This document shows, one piece after another, positions 1 through 13,790 of a stretch of 64,000 bases of DNA. The stretch lies in assembly GCA_026008535.1 (NCBI GenBank), contig BRKX01000018.1, positions 23,444,088 through 23,508,087 of the forward strand, in the 5' to 3' direction. The stretch's first letter is position 1. Each line of letters starts with the position of its first letter. The stretch comes from Perilla frutescens (taxonomy: Eukaryota; Streptophyta; Magnoliopsida; Lamiales; Lamiaceae). The notes below the pieces were generated by a model. It was not told the origin of the DNA, did no database searches, and saw only the letters and a program-made list of their open reading frames with translations. A program made the position numbers and the translations under genes.

Positions 1-1679
1 ACAGGAACTGCCTCGTAACAGTGAGGGTTGTATGCCAACCTGATAGATTCATTGGTCTGGGTGAGGCTTCAGATTTCTCAGAGGGACTAAATGAATTGGA
101 TCCCAGGACCTATGACGAGGCAATTCAAGATAAAGATGCAGATTCTTGAAAAACTGCAATCGAATCTGAGATTGGATTTATGGATCGTAATCAAGTCTGG
201 GAACTTGTAGAACCACTAGATGGGGTAAAACCCATTGGCTGTAAGTGGATCTACAAGCGCAAGAGAGGACCTGATGGGAAGTTTGAAACCTTCAAGGCAA
301 GATTGGTGGCGAAAGGGTACAATCAGAAAGAAGGGATCGATTATGAGAAAACCTTTTTATCGGTAGCCATGCTTAAGTCAATCTGAATTCTCTTGTCAAT
401 TACCCCTCATTTGGATTATGAGATATGACAGATAGATGTCAAGACAGCTTTCCTAAACAGAAGTCTTGAAGAAAATATTCACATGAAGCAACCAGAGGGA
501 TTCGTTGCTAAGGGTCAGGAGCACTTGGTGTGTAAGCTTAAGAGATCCATTTATGGACTTAAGCAGGCATCGAAATCTTGGAACATCCGATTTGATGAAG
601 TTATCCAATCATATGGATTCGTGTAAAGTCCGGATGAGAGCTGTGTGTACAAGAAATGTGACGGAAACGTGGTGGTATTTTTCATACTTTATGTTGATGA
701 CATCTTGCTTATTGGAAACAATAAAAAGGCATTGCCGAACATTAGGGTGTGGTTGTCTAAGCAGTTTGATATGAAGGATCTGGGTAAAGCCGGACATGTC
801 TTTGGCATCAAGATCATTCGAGATCATCAGAAAAGGATGTTATGTCTGTCCTAGGTGACTTATATCGATACAGTGATAGCTAGGTTTGGCATGCAGGATT
901 CCAAGAAAGGTTTTATATCATACAGACATGAAATTCATCTATCCAAGGAAATGTGTCCCCAAACATAGTCTGAGATAGAGAAAATGAAGAAAGTACCATA
1001 TGCTTCGGCTGTGGAAAGCTTGATGTATGCCATGCTATGCACTAGGCCTAATATATGCTATGCAGTTGGCATGGTAAGCAGATATCAGTCTAACTCTGGA
1101 CAAGGTCACTGGACTGCGGTTAAAAACATTCTCAAGTACCTTAAAAGGACTCGAGATTACATATTGGTATACTGCTCTGATGTTCTGGTGCCTTTGGGTT
1201 ATAAGAACTCAGATTTTCAATCCGATAAAGATCAGAGTAAATCTACCTCGGGCTATGTGTTTACATTAGGAGGTGGAGCCATCGCATGGAGGAGCATAAA
1301 GCATAAATGCATTACTGATTCCACAATGGAAGCTGAGTATATAGCTGCCCCTGAGGCTACAAAAGAGGTTGTCTGGCTCCGCGGTTTCCTATTGGGTTTG
1401 AGCGTGGTTCCTGATTTGCCTAAGAATATCACGATATACTGTGATAACTCTGGTGTAATGGCAAATTCGAAGGAACCCAGAGCCCACAAGGCAAGTAAAC
1501 ACATAGAGAGAAAGTACCATCTTATACGAGAAATCATTAAGAGAGGAGATATGGCGGTGGTCAAGATTGCATCGGAGGACAACCTTGCTGATCAATTCAC
1601 AAAGAGCCTGCCGGCTAAGACCTTTGATGGTCACGTGGAGACAATGAGAGTGAGATGCAGACCTGGTGGTGCAGTTTGA
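1..1679 (+). pseudogene. Ty1-copia pol remnant: reverse transcriptase and RNase H
   Basis: Decayed 3' half of a copia polyprotein that continues off the left edge. The RT start is seen at 180-386 (WIYKRKRGPDGKFETFKARL, then LVAKGYNQKEGIDYEK), the RT palm with an intact YVDD at 690-701, and RNase H at 984-1679 (TRPNICYAVGMVSRYQ; DNSGVMANSKEPRAHKASKH; ADQFTKSLP). The reading frame is cut by in-frame stops near 385, 427, 624, 853 and 967. Most are explained by CGA, CAA, CAG or TGG turning into a stop. The domain order RT-RNase H directly before an LTR is that of copia. It cannot make protein. The lineage within copia is not resolved. Confidence 0.93.
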
Positions 1680-1754
1680 GTTGATAGCTTAGATTGGAGA
1701 GTTAGCCAGTTAGTTTTTATGCTTGAAATACATGCTTCAAGTATAAGTGGGAGA

Positions 1755-3190
1755 TTTTTAGTTTTGTATACTAGAAAGACATGTCTTTGTATACTTTTCT
1801 GATGATATGATGATATGAATTGAAAGTTATTGCAGTCACTATTTGCATTTAGATTATTTTATATAATTATTTTATGCAATGTTTCATATACTTACATTGT
1901 AGATGATATGGTGTGGGAAGTCACACGGTAAGATCATATCATTAAAACCTTTATTGTATTAAAGAGCTCACGGCTTAGATGGTTCTGAACACACTATCGG
2001 TACACCGTAGAATAAATATGTTAAGTTAGTTTATCTTAGCTAACTGATTATTCTAGTACACTTTTTAGTGTATTGAGGAAGATCACGATAGGATACTATT
2101 CTCTGTCTCTGATCCAGTTAGTGAGAGAATAAAGATCCACAGAGTTCGGGTTCTGAACACATGTGATATTGGTGAGCATATATGTGCGTTGTTTATTACT
2201 TTGATTTATCAATGGGTGAGATCTTTTTATAGATCAATAAACTCGATATCTTGGATAATAACAGTGTATGCATGATGTCTCGTGCAGTATGCATGAGCAC
2301 CGTGTCCTGGTACGCCAGGTTGATGATGTTCTCTTGAGAAAACACAAGTTCATGTTGAAACCCTGCAGGTGGAATTTATTCAGTACATGATAAAGCTTGT
2401 ATGGTACTACTCAAGGTTTTAGATGTTAATTAATTATAGCTGTCAGAGGCTGACATAATTAATTAATGAACATTATATCTTAAACTCGGGGAATGACTGG
2501 ACTAAAGGAGAAAGCATATTCGCAAATATGTATTAAATTGGTAGGTCAGTATTACTTCTTTAGTGGAATAAAAGTAATACTTAATTTATTTAATTATATC
2601 CTAAGTTTATTAGATATTAGATATTAAATAAATTAGCGGACCAATTTAATATTCTTCTAGATCCCTATTGTAGCCTAATTGACTGTTAGTGGACTGGATA
2701 TTGAACTTGAGTAAGAGGCCCAAACTCAGTAGGGTTTGGAGATAAATTTTCGCCCACTCCCTATATAATAAAGGGAGGGGGACGAAAATTTTAGCATAAG
2801 AAATCAGCCCCTCTTTGTCTCTCAAGATATCCATAGATTTCACAACTCTATTAGTAGAATACAACCCACTCTGTATCTGATACTCAGTCCGGGAATACAA
2901 CAGAAGATCTCGGAGTAGAATATCTGTGTGTGGCCATTCGATCATAGTGAGGAAAAGGGGCGCCGGTTCATGTTTCATTCAACAGCAAGATTAGATCATT
3001 AATCTTGTCCTCAGACCATCTACCGATTTGTAAGTAATTCGAATCTCTATTTTTCGCTTTATTAGATTCGTTTTTCTATACTTGTTTATTGTACTAGACG
3101 TGTGATAAACATGTATGTGACATAAAAATATGATTTGCATGAACATGGGATTAATGAACATCTAATAGATCCTGCGGTGGTTTAATTCAA
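1755..3190 (+). repeat. 3' LTR of the upstream copia remnant
   Basis: A polypurine tract (AAGTGGGAGA, about 1745-1754) lies 70 bp after the pol stop and marks the LTR start, although the expected TG is mutated to TT. A TATA-like core (CTATATAATAAAGGG, 2762-2776) fits the LTR promoter. The right end is uncertain because a CACTA-like fragment follows directly; 3190 is an estimate. No second copy is in the window, so the boundaries rest on context only. Confidence 0.55.
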
Positions 3191-3196
3191 AAAAAC

Positions 3197-3340
3197 CCCA
3201 ATAGAGCCACCATCGCGAGTGGTTTAGCTACGAGCGATTTAGCGACGTGGTTGTTCCCGTCGCTAGAGACTTTAGCGACGGGGTCATACAATACTAGTGA
3301 AAGGGAAACCACGTCGCTAGATCAAGTTTTTTTTGTAGTG
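3197..3340. mobile_element. CACTA-type transposon terminal fragment
   Basis: The segment ends in TTTTTTTTGTAGTG, the reverse complement of the CACTACAAAAAAA terminus typical of plant CACTA (En/Spm) elements. Just inside are subterminal repeats in both orientations based on TTTAGCGACG / CGTCGCTA (about 3237-3322), also typical of these elements. No opposite terminus or transposase is seen nearby, so this is a truncated end abutting the copia LTR. Confidence 0.55.
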
Positions 3341-3342
3341 TT

Positions 3343-6300
3343 CCCCCATGTGGGAACTAGGAACCAATCATATCCCTTCATTGGTTCAATCTGGACAGCC
3401 CAGATTAAGTGAATGAGGCGGTGGCATAATTGTAATTTTTAGCAAGTTTGATGAAGGGGAGGATAATATAGTAATTCAATCATTGTTCATTTAGATCTGT
3501 TTTTGTTTCTGTATTTATGCTTCTGCTTTTCTCGCGATCGTTTTCCATCTTCATTGTTCCGTCTTAATTTCCTTTGAGATCGCGGTTTTGGTTTCTCAAC
3601 CTCTTTTTTATTTCTGTAATTATCTATTTATCGTGAAGTTTCTACATTTGTGGTTTTATGGCGACTCCGGGTATGTTGTTTATTTTGCAATGGTTGATTC
3701 AGTTTGGAGTTTTAATGTCGATTAATTTTGCAATTCGTTGTATCTGGATTGAATTTACAGGTTTGTTCTATTGGAGATCATTCTGATTCTGTATTTATGT
3801 TTTTATGTATGATTGATTGATCTGTTTGTTTCAGTTCTGTGTTATATCAGTTGTTTTTTAATTGTTACGAATTTAGGGTTTAGTACGATAACATACAGAA
3901 TATACATTGATTTGATATGTTTATTTGAGTATCATGTCATATAAGATGTTTTAGCATGTGAAAGTATTCGTTTTAGCATTGTGTGATAAATATTTTAGCA
4001 AGATAACATGTTGTTTTATTTTATTTCTAATTCACTCTCTAAAACATGTTATACAAACCATGTTTTGCTTCTTTGTGTGTTTTTGTGACTCGATTACACA
4101 ATGTTATACACACCATGTAAATATTAGAATAGTGTGGTGCTAAATTTCATTTACACAATGGTGTATTAGTTGTGTATGTCATGCTGATAGTCAAGTGTAT
4201 TTACCAGTGTGCTTATGATTTTTGCCTTTAGCAGCATCTACATTCTCATTACGAAATATGTGATAAAATGTGTTCTGCATGATGCTAGAATGGGACATAT
4301 GCCATGCTAAAATGCAATGTACATGTTGATTTTCTATCTCAACATCTCTTGATGCATGTGATTATATTAGCATTTTATCTTGTTCTGTTTATAATATTTA
4401 GTTTGAACATGTATGTGATATTTTATAATTTTAGTATTATATATATAACATTTTAGCATGGGGTGAGCATTACGTTCAATTCATTTTAACATGCTATGTA
4501 TAACATTATTTTAGCATCATATGCATTATATTTTAGCATTATATGTATAATATTTTAGCATGATGTGCACTATATATTATCATTCATTCCATGATGTATT
4601 TTATGTCTTCCAGTTGTACTTAGTGTGTTCTATTTTGTTTTAAATATAGGTATAACATGATATTTGCTCATTTTACTAGGAAGAATAACCACAACAAATG
4701 TTTATGTTTGGTGCTAGTTTGCTGTCAGATGATGGTGGTGCTGAGTTTTTTGATAAATTCCTTATGTCAGATGATAATATGAATTTGCTAAATCAGTTGT
4801 TTCCGAGTTTTATTCTTATTTGGGCTTTAATTTGTTGAGCGTGATCTAGAGAAGATGAATTCATTTTTAACTTGAAAGGAGGCAAAGAAGAGAAAGGAGA
4901 ACAAACCACTCAGAATGTACATTAAGTGCCATAAGTTTTCAGAACATGATGCTAGGAATTGTATAGCTAGATTTTTTATTTTTATTTTTTTCAACTCAGA
5001 ACGATGTTATTATAGTGACTGGCATTGTTTATTGTCATGTTTTACAATGATTGTAAATTATTTTCAGCACATTCATTTTAAGAATATATGATTTTTCTCA
5101 AAGAGTTTATGGCATTCCCTTTGTGGTTATTACAATAATATTAAGGTTTATCAATCTCAATTACTGTTTAGAATATGATGATAAAATCAGAGAAGTATGA
5201 GGCTAAATATGTTCCCATTACGGTTTATTGCATCTCCCCATTTTTTTTTTATCACACCATGCTAAAATGAGAAAATTATCAGGCTAAAATGAGGGATGTA
5301 GCATGCTAAACTTGATGTCACATTCTTATTAGGGTTCATTATTCTCAATTATGGTTTATTACCTTCCCATTGGGGTTTATTCTTTTCAATTAGGGTTTAT
5401 TACATTCCTATTAGAGTTCATTGTTCTCAATTAGGGTTTATTGCATGACCCGTTACTGTTATAGTATCTTGCTAAAATGAGAGATGTATCAGGTTAAAAT
5501 GAGGGAAGAATAAGGCTAAATTTGATGTCTCATTACCATTAGGGTTCATTATTCCAAATCGGGGTTTATAACATTCCCATTTGGGTTCATTGTTTCCAAT
5601 TAGGATTTATGACATTCCAATTAGAATCTATGACATTTCCATTAGGGTTCATTTTTCCCAAATAGGGTTTATTACATTCACATTATGATTTTCTAGATCA
5701 TCCATTGATGTTCAGTAGATCATGCTAAAATGAGAAAATTATCAGGCTAATTAAAATTAGGGATGTAGCATGTTAAACTTGATATTGCATTCTCATTAGG
5801 GTTCATTGTTCCCAATTAGGGTTTATTACCTTCCCATTAGGGCTTATTCTTTTCAATTAGGGTTTATTACATTCCTATTAGGGTTCATTATTCTCAATTA
5901 ATGTTTATTGCATAACCCATTACTGTTTATAGTATCTTGCTAAAATGAGAGATGCATCAGGTTAAAATGAGGAAAGAATAAGGCTAAATTTGATGTCCCA
6001 TTATCATTAGGGTTCATTATTCCAAATTAGGGTTTATGACATTCCCATTAGGGTTCGTTGTTCCCAATTAGGGTTTATAGCATTCCAATTAAGATCTATG
6101 ACATTCTTATTAGGGTTCATTGTTCCCAAGTAGGGTTTATTACATTCACATTATGATTTTCTAGATCCTCCATTGTTGTTCAGTAGATCATGCTAAAATG
6201 AGGAAATTGTCTGGCTAAAATGAGGGATGTAGCATGCTAAACTTGATGTCACATTCTCATTAGAGTTTATGACATTTCCATTAGAGTTTATTATACATCA

Positions 6301-7527
6301 TATTATGGTTCATTATTTATAACATCAAGTTAAAATAAAGTGAGAATGAGGTTAAATTTGGTGTCCCATTTCGATTGAGGTTTATTGTGTCCCTATTAGG
6401 GTATAGAAGATCATGCTAAAATGACGGAAGTATGATGCTAAAATGAAATAGTGTATGATGCTAAAATGAAGTACTGTATGATGCTAATAAAACAACAATA
6501 TCATGCTCGTGTAAAGAAAAATTCACGCTAATAATGACATTTCTAAATATTCATAACAAATGTCTGAAACTAATATTCATCACCTTAAACTAATATTCTT
6601 CAACTTGAACTAATATTTATCAACATAAACTAATATTCATAAGAAATACATCTTGAAACTAATAGTACTTGCAGAAATTTCATTAATAGTATAAATCACT
6701 TCGACATAACAAATGCTTCAATATTAATTGGACCATCTTCACATGAGAGCCTGTAGTGTAGGTTTTCCTCAGCTTCGTTCCTTTCACTTTGTATGTTACT
6801 GTCTGCACTTAGAATTGCAGCACATATTTTGCTCTCATAAACTTTATCTCGTTTCGGGAAATATTCTCTCATTTTCTTTCTTAGTTGCCAGCCATCTCTT
6901 TGGTTGCTTCACTTTCTCATTCTTTTTTCTTTTTTATCATCAACTCGTGTTTTTCATTTTGTAGTATCTGTATAGGTGTAGGTGTTTATATAAAGCTGCT
7001 AGAAAAATATTCATAATATCATCCGCTAAACTGTATTACACAACATACTAAAATGTTATATAGGTCATGCTAAAATATTGTATACACAATGCTAATATAA
7101 ATCTGGGGCTGCTCTATATGAAAATTATGCCTAAAAATGATTTTTTTGTATTTTTCATCTATTTTTTTCAAATAAACATATACAATATGGATCTTAAATG
7201 AAAGAGTATGAAAAGAGCTTAATTTGATATATGATTTGCGTAAATCCGATTAAAAATGAATAAATTATGATCATTTAAAGTTTTTAAGAATTTTTTTATA
7301 ACATGATGATGTTACTTTTTTTAAAAGTCAATCATGTTTCGTGAGAAGCTGTATTATATTTTTTGTATTTTGTTCCAATTTTACCCTTAATGAAACGCGT
7401 GAATTTAAAGTTTTTATTTTAATTACGAGTTTGCCACCGCCTCCCTCCACTTTATATGTTCTAATCTGGACCATTCAGATTAGAGAATGGATAAATGTGA
7501 TGGGTTCCTAGTTCCCACATGGGGAGG
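3343..7527. mobile_element. 4.2 kb MULE-like element with ~110 bp inverted ends
   Basis: The left end (3343-3455) and right end (7414-7527) are imperfect inverted repeats of about 110 bp. Shared cores include CCATGTGGGAACTAGGAACC, a CCAGATTA block and GAGGCGGTGGCA, in the same order. Long inverted ends and an element of this size fit the Mutator-like superfamily. The interior holds a 5'-UTR-like stretch (3520-3700), many TTTAGCAT motifs (3950-4600), a possible decayed coding stretch (4855-4975) and a 465 bp tandem repeat. No intact transposase is present. I found no convincing 9 bp target duplication, so the superfamily is an inference. Confidence 0.6.
5261..6415. repeat. Tandem repeat, unit about 465 bp, ~2.5 copies
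   Basis: Units start at 5261, 5723 and 6192, each with CATGCTAAAATGAG. They run through several ATTAGGGTTCATT / CAATTAGGGTTTATTAC blocks before the next start. The third unit is shortened. Within each unit the GGGTTTATT/GGGTTCATT motif recurs about every 30-40 bp, giving a second, shorter periodicity. The repeat lies inside the MULE-like element and does not encode protein. Confidence 0.8.
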
Positions 7528-8005
7528 GTTCCCATCAGATCCCACCCCTATATATATATATGAACCCTCGCATCCCTTTTATTCATCCCTCATCAGCATT
7601 TCTCAATCAATTATTATACTCTCACCCTCACAATCTCAAACACAACTCATTTACTTCCACTTCCTCATATACTAATTATGTATGTGTCTTTGAAATTATA
7701 ACTCGCTTATCATAACAATTTCCTTTTTCAAATTTTAATTTCCACAAACTTACATACATAACTTTCGGGAGTATGCCAAATATATATGTTTTTTTGGGTG
7801 ATATGATGATTGAAGCTCGCAGCCGCTAATACCATGCAGTACACTCCCGAGTAAATTCCACTTCTTTGTAAATGTATGCAAATTAAAATCAGACATGCAT
7901 GAGAGGTAAAGTACGGCACTAGGAAAACCCCATGCGACAAGCTCAATCCAAAAATAAAAATAATTAAATGTGTAGCTACGTTAGTTATTAATTGTGTTGT
8001 TTCTC

Positions 8006-8092
<87 letters not shown>

Positions 8093-8680
8093 AGATCAGA
8101 AGTGGTATTAAGCGGCCATGCATGCACCAATAATGAATTTACATTATAATCCAAAAACATTAAGTCAAACAGTCATAAAAATTAGTTACAAATCAAAATA
8201 ATAATTAGAGGCCATGCATCAATGATTCAATAATGAATGCAATTGTATAAGTATAGATTTAAGAAAGTAAAGAAAATGATATATTCTGAAAGACAGAAAA
8301 ATTGATGTGGCGCAAAATAAAATTAAAGGAACGACCAATTAGCAAAAGACGTATGAGATCCATTTGTTGATCGATAAGGACAAAGTTGAGATATGTATCA
8401 TATATTTATGAAGCAAACACTCTTGAAACGGAATCATCATCACATCTTTCCCAATATATATCCACCACATTTTGTAATATCAACATGCATTGTACACTCG
8501 CAAGTAGCGGTTATGGATTTCTCTCATTAGCTAAAATAATATGCATGATGTTCGTCCTGCAAATACATGTATGTATGTATGTATATAAAGGAGAGTTTTG
8601 TGATTTTTTGAATTATGATATTTCAAGATTAACTGGTTCATAACGAAGTCAGTTTAAGCGAATTCCAAGAAAACCCAAGT
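7528..8680. other. Intergenic; possible orphan promoter
   Basis: No gene is recognised. CCTATATATATATATGAACC at 7547-7566 followed by a CT/CA-rich stretch (7580-7670) resembles a TATA box plus 5' UTR, but no coding region follows. The rest is AT-rich spacer with one compound microsatellite. Confidence 0.3.
8006..8094. repeat. Compound microsatellite (AAT)n-(AAG)n
   Basis: About 19 AAT units run directly into about 10 AAG units, read by eye. Confidence 0.95.
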
Positions 8681-9172
8681 TAATTTTTTGATCAGTACTG
8701 ATTATATATTGAAAATTAGGCACCACGTTTAAACCTATTCGTCATATAATACAACATTTAAATTTTTATGGATTAAACATCCCCAATTTTTCCAACGAGT
8801 TAAGTATGACGTGTTTGATCTATATATAAACCATATTGGCAGCCACGTCAGCACATACATGTAACAAAAAATGCCGTTTTTTTTATTCTCTCTTATTTTT
8901 TTGTTGAGAAAAAATCATTTTTTATATGATTTTTTATTACTAAAATAGAAAATATATTGAAAAAACTAAAAAAACCTACATCGTTTATTACAAATGTGTG
9001 TTGACGTGATTACCAATGTGGTTTGTAAATCAGAAAAGTCATACTTAACTCGCTGGAAAACTGAGGATGTTTAATCACATACAAATTAAAACGTGGTGTT
9101 GTAATTGATTAGGTTTAAACGTGATATCTAATTTGAAAATGCGTGAAAAAGTGGTGATTTATTTGACAATTA
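8681..9172. mobile_element. Foldback (MITE-like) element, copy 1
   Basis: The two halves are inverted copies. The left arm carries CACGTTTAAACCTA, GATTAAACATCC and CGAGTTAAGTATGAC; the same blocks occur reversed in the right arm (about 9020-9172). There is no coding capacity. A second, right-truncated member lies at 25778-26182. The superfamily is undetermined because the target duplication is unclear. Confidence 0.7.
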
Positions 9173-9411
9173 ACACTAATTAATATAAACTCAATGACAG
9201 AGAAAAATCAGTTATAACCCTGAAGATCCTTTTTATTCCACAAAATTAATTTAATCGTATTTCAAACTCATTACCAATGTGGAACACTAAAGTAATTAAT
9301 TAGTTCAATTTGTTAAATTTGTGTTTAGTAAAAGAAAGTTGGCAGAATTCTTAAAGTGATATGTACAGACTTATCTTTTGGGCTCTTACACAGAAAAAAA
9401 TGCCACATATA

Positions 9412-9412
<1 letters not shown>

Positions 9413-9452
<40 letters not shown>
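9413..9452. repeat. Microsatellite (AT)n
   Basis: About 20 uninterrupted AT units. Confidence 0.9.
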
Positions 9453-9455
<3 letters not shown>

Positions 9456-9798
9456 AAAGGAAAACGTTCACGATTGATAATCTTGATTAAGACAGTAGTG
9501 CATGTATGATTAAGACATGAGTGCTTATAAATAATTTGGTATGAACATATATAAATATATAATTAAAAATGAGTTGAATTTATTGTAATGTAATATGGAG
9601 GCTAAGTAGGAAAAAGTGGGCATGCAAAAACATCTTTTAAAAGGTGAATGCTTTTTCGACTAAAGTTGAACGTGGAAAACAAATTAAAGGTATGGGTGGG
9701 GGAGAGGGAGACCCAATTTTGTGAGTGTATTTCCTTTTGGTATTATAATTGCACCATCACCACCAGCATATATTCTTCAGCTTCATCAGTTGCTTTCA

Positions 9799-9799
<1 letters not shown>

Positions 9800-9830
<31 letters not shown>
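9800..9830. repeat. Microsatellite (CA)n
   Basis: About 15 CA units. Confidence 0.9.
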
Positions 9831-9832
<2 letters not shown>

Positions 9833-11189
9833 TCATGGAATAATTGAGTTTGTGTTTAATTAATTATTAGGTGGATTTATAAATGAAAACGTTTGTTCCT
9901 CCATGATTTTAAAGGAGAGGGCCGGGCAGAAGATCTCTTTTATTTATCCATATTAAATGTACATCATCCGATATAATTATATATTTTTCCCAAACTTCGT
10001 TCCTGCAATCTAGATGTTGCCAATTAGTATAAATTCAAGATTATTTCTATATATTTAATCAAGGTAAGGTTTCAGTTGTCCAATAACCAACGTTAAAAAC
10101 ACATTAGTCATGGAATGATTAATATATGGAACTTCTAGCCTCATCGATTATATATCCTAGCTAGGGTGTGTGTCATGGAATGGATTCTCAACCCCATACA
10201 ATATATAGGATAAATCCAACGTGATTTGTATACTAAAATTAAGAAATCTCATAGTAGTAATTTTATTTTATTTTTAAAGATGAACTATCATTAATCAATT
10301 TATACATGACAAGATAATTATGCGATAACATATAAAAAATAAAAATCATGTGAAACTTGTCAAATCTTGTTAGAAATTTTATTAGTCCACTCCAACATGA
10401 TAAAAATTACCAAGAAAAGTAACAAACTTTAGGAGGTCTTTAGGGAAAACTTTTGGACCATTGTGGACGGTGTATAATTGAGTGGCAGCAAAAATTTCCA
10501 AATAAAGTAGATCGTAAATCTGTACATGGAAATTTTCTTCATATATATATATATATATATATTGTGATATATATGATCGATCTATCTTCAAATTTAAGGT
10601 GGCCCTAGTGATAGTGATAAAACCAAGGATTGCACCCATCTCCTCCACTCAACAATCACTTTGTTTTTGTTTTTCCTCCTCGAAAAAAAAATAAAAATCA
10701 CTTTGGTTTAACAGTTGACCTAAATATCCCACCTTTAAAAGTTCCAAACATTTTTCAAAACTCACTGAAAATTGATGTTATTCATAAAATATTACCTATT
10801 CCTTTACAATATTAATCAATTTGTGGTCCTAGCTCATCATGTTAGTGTTCCAAGCTTTATGGATATTCACAATTAATGCTACGTACGTTGCTAATATCAT
10901 TATATATGTCAAATAACACAATTAATTAAATTTATACTGGTAGGAACTAATTATTTTTTGTTTAATTTTTTTTAAAAAACATTTGGTTGAAATGATGTAG
11001 ATTTATCCTGTAGTAGTGGACGACTTTATAAGAGGTTCGAATATATCAGTACCTTAACGAGAAGAGTATATGTCTGCACCGATTGCCTCCCTCATCTTAA
11101 AAGGAGAAAAAAATAAATAAATTAGGATGCTGTCTGTCTACGCATCTACGATCATTCAATCAATTTTATTGAATCTTAGCTTTTTCACC

Positions 11190-11222
<33 letters not shown>

Positions 11223-11404
11223 TCTGATCATTTAAGAAGAGAAACTTACCATACCAAATGTTTTTCTTAATTAGCTACTGATTTATTAAACTTAATTATG
11301 TCCAGTTTATATATATATGTCGGTTTATTGATCATTGAGTAGGAGGACTGGAGGAGATAAAATAATAATATAGAAATTCTGTACGTATTATGTATGCGTT
11401 GGAA

Positions 11405-11415
11405 TTGTGTGTGTG

Positions 11416-11479
<64 letters not shown>
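11405..11479. repeat. Compound microsatellite (GT)n-(AT)n-(AG)n
   Basis: Three adjoining dinucleotide tracts: about 6 GT, 9 AT and 22 AG units. Confidence 0.9.
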
Positions 11480-11481
<2 letters not shown>

Positions 11482-13766
11482 ACCATTCTTTCAATTTTCA
11501 ACAGTCCAACCCTAGACTTCCCTCAAAAAAGAAAAAAAAAAACAGTCCAACCCCTAGTTGCTTGTCATAATTAAATAATTAGGAAACGGATTTATTCCTC
11601 TTTAATTTAGTTCGCTAATTATTTCCGAAAATCAACTAATTAAATCAATCTTATACGAAATTGATTCATAGAACGTACCTACTGATCATATATGAAATTA
11701 ATAATTAAAACTGTTGATGACATATATAAAATTAGTGATTTATTTTCACTCGAACAAATTTGATAAATATTAATTTATCAAATATGAAAATTGATATATA
11801 ATTAATATAACAGATTATGACGTCATTTGATACTTGGATCAAGTAGAAAAGTTAAGTTTGTTTGATTTCATGAGTAACAATTCAGAAAGCATCAAAACGC
11901 GAAAATACTGGTATATACGAGTTGAAATTTCCGAACCACTGTCATCATATTCTATATTCTTGTAGCTATAACGCCAATAAATTTAGAAATTCATGCAAAA
12001 ATATAACATCTCCTGAAATATGTTGCAAAAAATATATATTGAATGTGTAATAGTTATAGTATACGGGTAAATTATATTGCACTTTGATACTTACATTTTT
12101 TTTTTTTTTTTAAATAACTCAAATGGAATCTATTGGTAAAATAATACTCACTTTTTAAAAGTTGTATAATGAAAATATATTTTGGTAGGGGAACCAAAAT
12201 TTGAATACATATGCCATTGAATATGAGTTTGAGTTTGAATCGAGTGTTCACCTGTTTTATAGATTTTGACCCGTGACGGTCTCACATAAGTTTTTTTTGT
12301 CTTTTGGATATCTCTCTCTCATTCAGACTCAAATAAGGTGATTCAAAAGCTTATCAAAAGCTGGACATATATAGACTGAGCTGAGTATTGACAGTGAGAC
12401 TTACAAATATGAATCATGTTAGCCGATCCTCTTCAATTTTTAAAATCATATATGTTTTGAACTCGCACTACCACAAATATGTTAATACACAACGCCCTTA
12501 ACACAACGGTTTTACATAGAAACTGTTGTCTTGTTAAATCAAGTAAGTATTTTGGTCTTCGGCTCATGTACGTGGATTCCAATGAATTACTATGATTAAT
12601 TACCTTAATTACGTAATTACTTCGTTGTTGTTGTTATTTTGAGCTTGTGGTGAACTCAATACATCTTCTTTTACGCGGAGAAGGTCCATGCATGTACCGT
12701 TTAAGTATCCCCAAGCAACCTTATCTATATACATAACTTTGATGATATATTGAGATACATTTGTGATACTCGAGGGTAGACATCTTCAATATAAAAAAAT
12801 ATAAAAAAAAAACAAAAAAAAAATCTTTTCAATCGCATGTAGTACCGCTTTCTCCTCCCCAAGTGAAAAATAAGAAGAAAAAAAACTTGGATATAATTGA
12901 GTGCATGCATTTGTAAGTATTATTTCCTCTCTCTTTCTGTAGTATGTTGTGCAAATTAAACTAGCTCGTTGATCATATACATTCCACTCAAATCCTCTTG
13001 ATTCATGGTCCAAAAAAATAATCGAGTTTATCATGGTTGATTGGTTTCAGTTAAGGTATGTTTTGGATCCAGATACACCGAGCTTGCTCCTGCTCCTTTA
13101 ATTTAATATTGACTTAATCAGATAAGTAAGTGAATGAAACCTCCAAGCATGTTAACCAGATTTGGATCATTATACCACCCCAACGTGTGTTGGTGGAGTG
13201 AGGGTACTAGCTAGTGGGAAAAATAGTTCAAGTTCGAATTCCATTAATATCTTATACATACATATATATAGAGAATATTGATTTTCCTAACTAGTAATTG
13301 AGTACTTACGAGTGTTTCTCATGTGTGTATAATTTACAAATCATTACATAGAACGGTATATTTTGCAGGTGACGTTCAAGATAAAAGGTTTAATTAGGCA
13401 GGTCTGAAAATGAAAAGACAAATAATTACTTAAAAGCGAATGAGTAATAATAAGTTGACTTAATTATATATGTGAATATGAAGAAGCAGCCAGTTTGGGA
13501 ATGGAGGGACGGATCTGGAGAGCAATGGAATTTTAATTTAAGTGGAAGTGGGCCAGACCTCAGGGACAAAAGTGGAACTTTACCGCCCACATTTTTGACT
13601 CTTTTGTCGCCTTCCGTTACGAAGTTTCTTCATCTACAAAAATAAAACATATTGAATATGTTTCTTCGTCTGAAAATTACAATTTACAGTCCTTTTTTTT
13701 CCCTTTTTCCTTTTCTTTTTAAACTATTACTCTTTAATTCATCTTTAATATTGACTACTAATTAAT

Positions 13767-13790
13767 GGGGAGGGGGGGGGGGGGGGGGGG
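13767..13790. repeat. Poly-G tract
   Basis: A run of 18 G (13773-13790), with GGGGA just before it, in otherwise AT-rich spacer. Length may be affected by sequencing error. Confidence 0.85.

Noticed and set aside
8006..8094. CRISPR-like or ordered repeat array
   Set aside because: Simple trinucleotide microsatellite. No spaced repeats of CRISPR type exist anywhere in the window, and the DNA is nuclear plant DNA.
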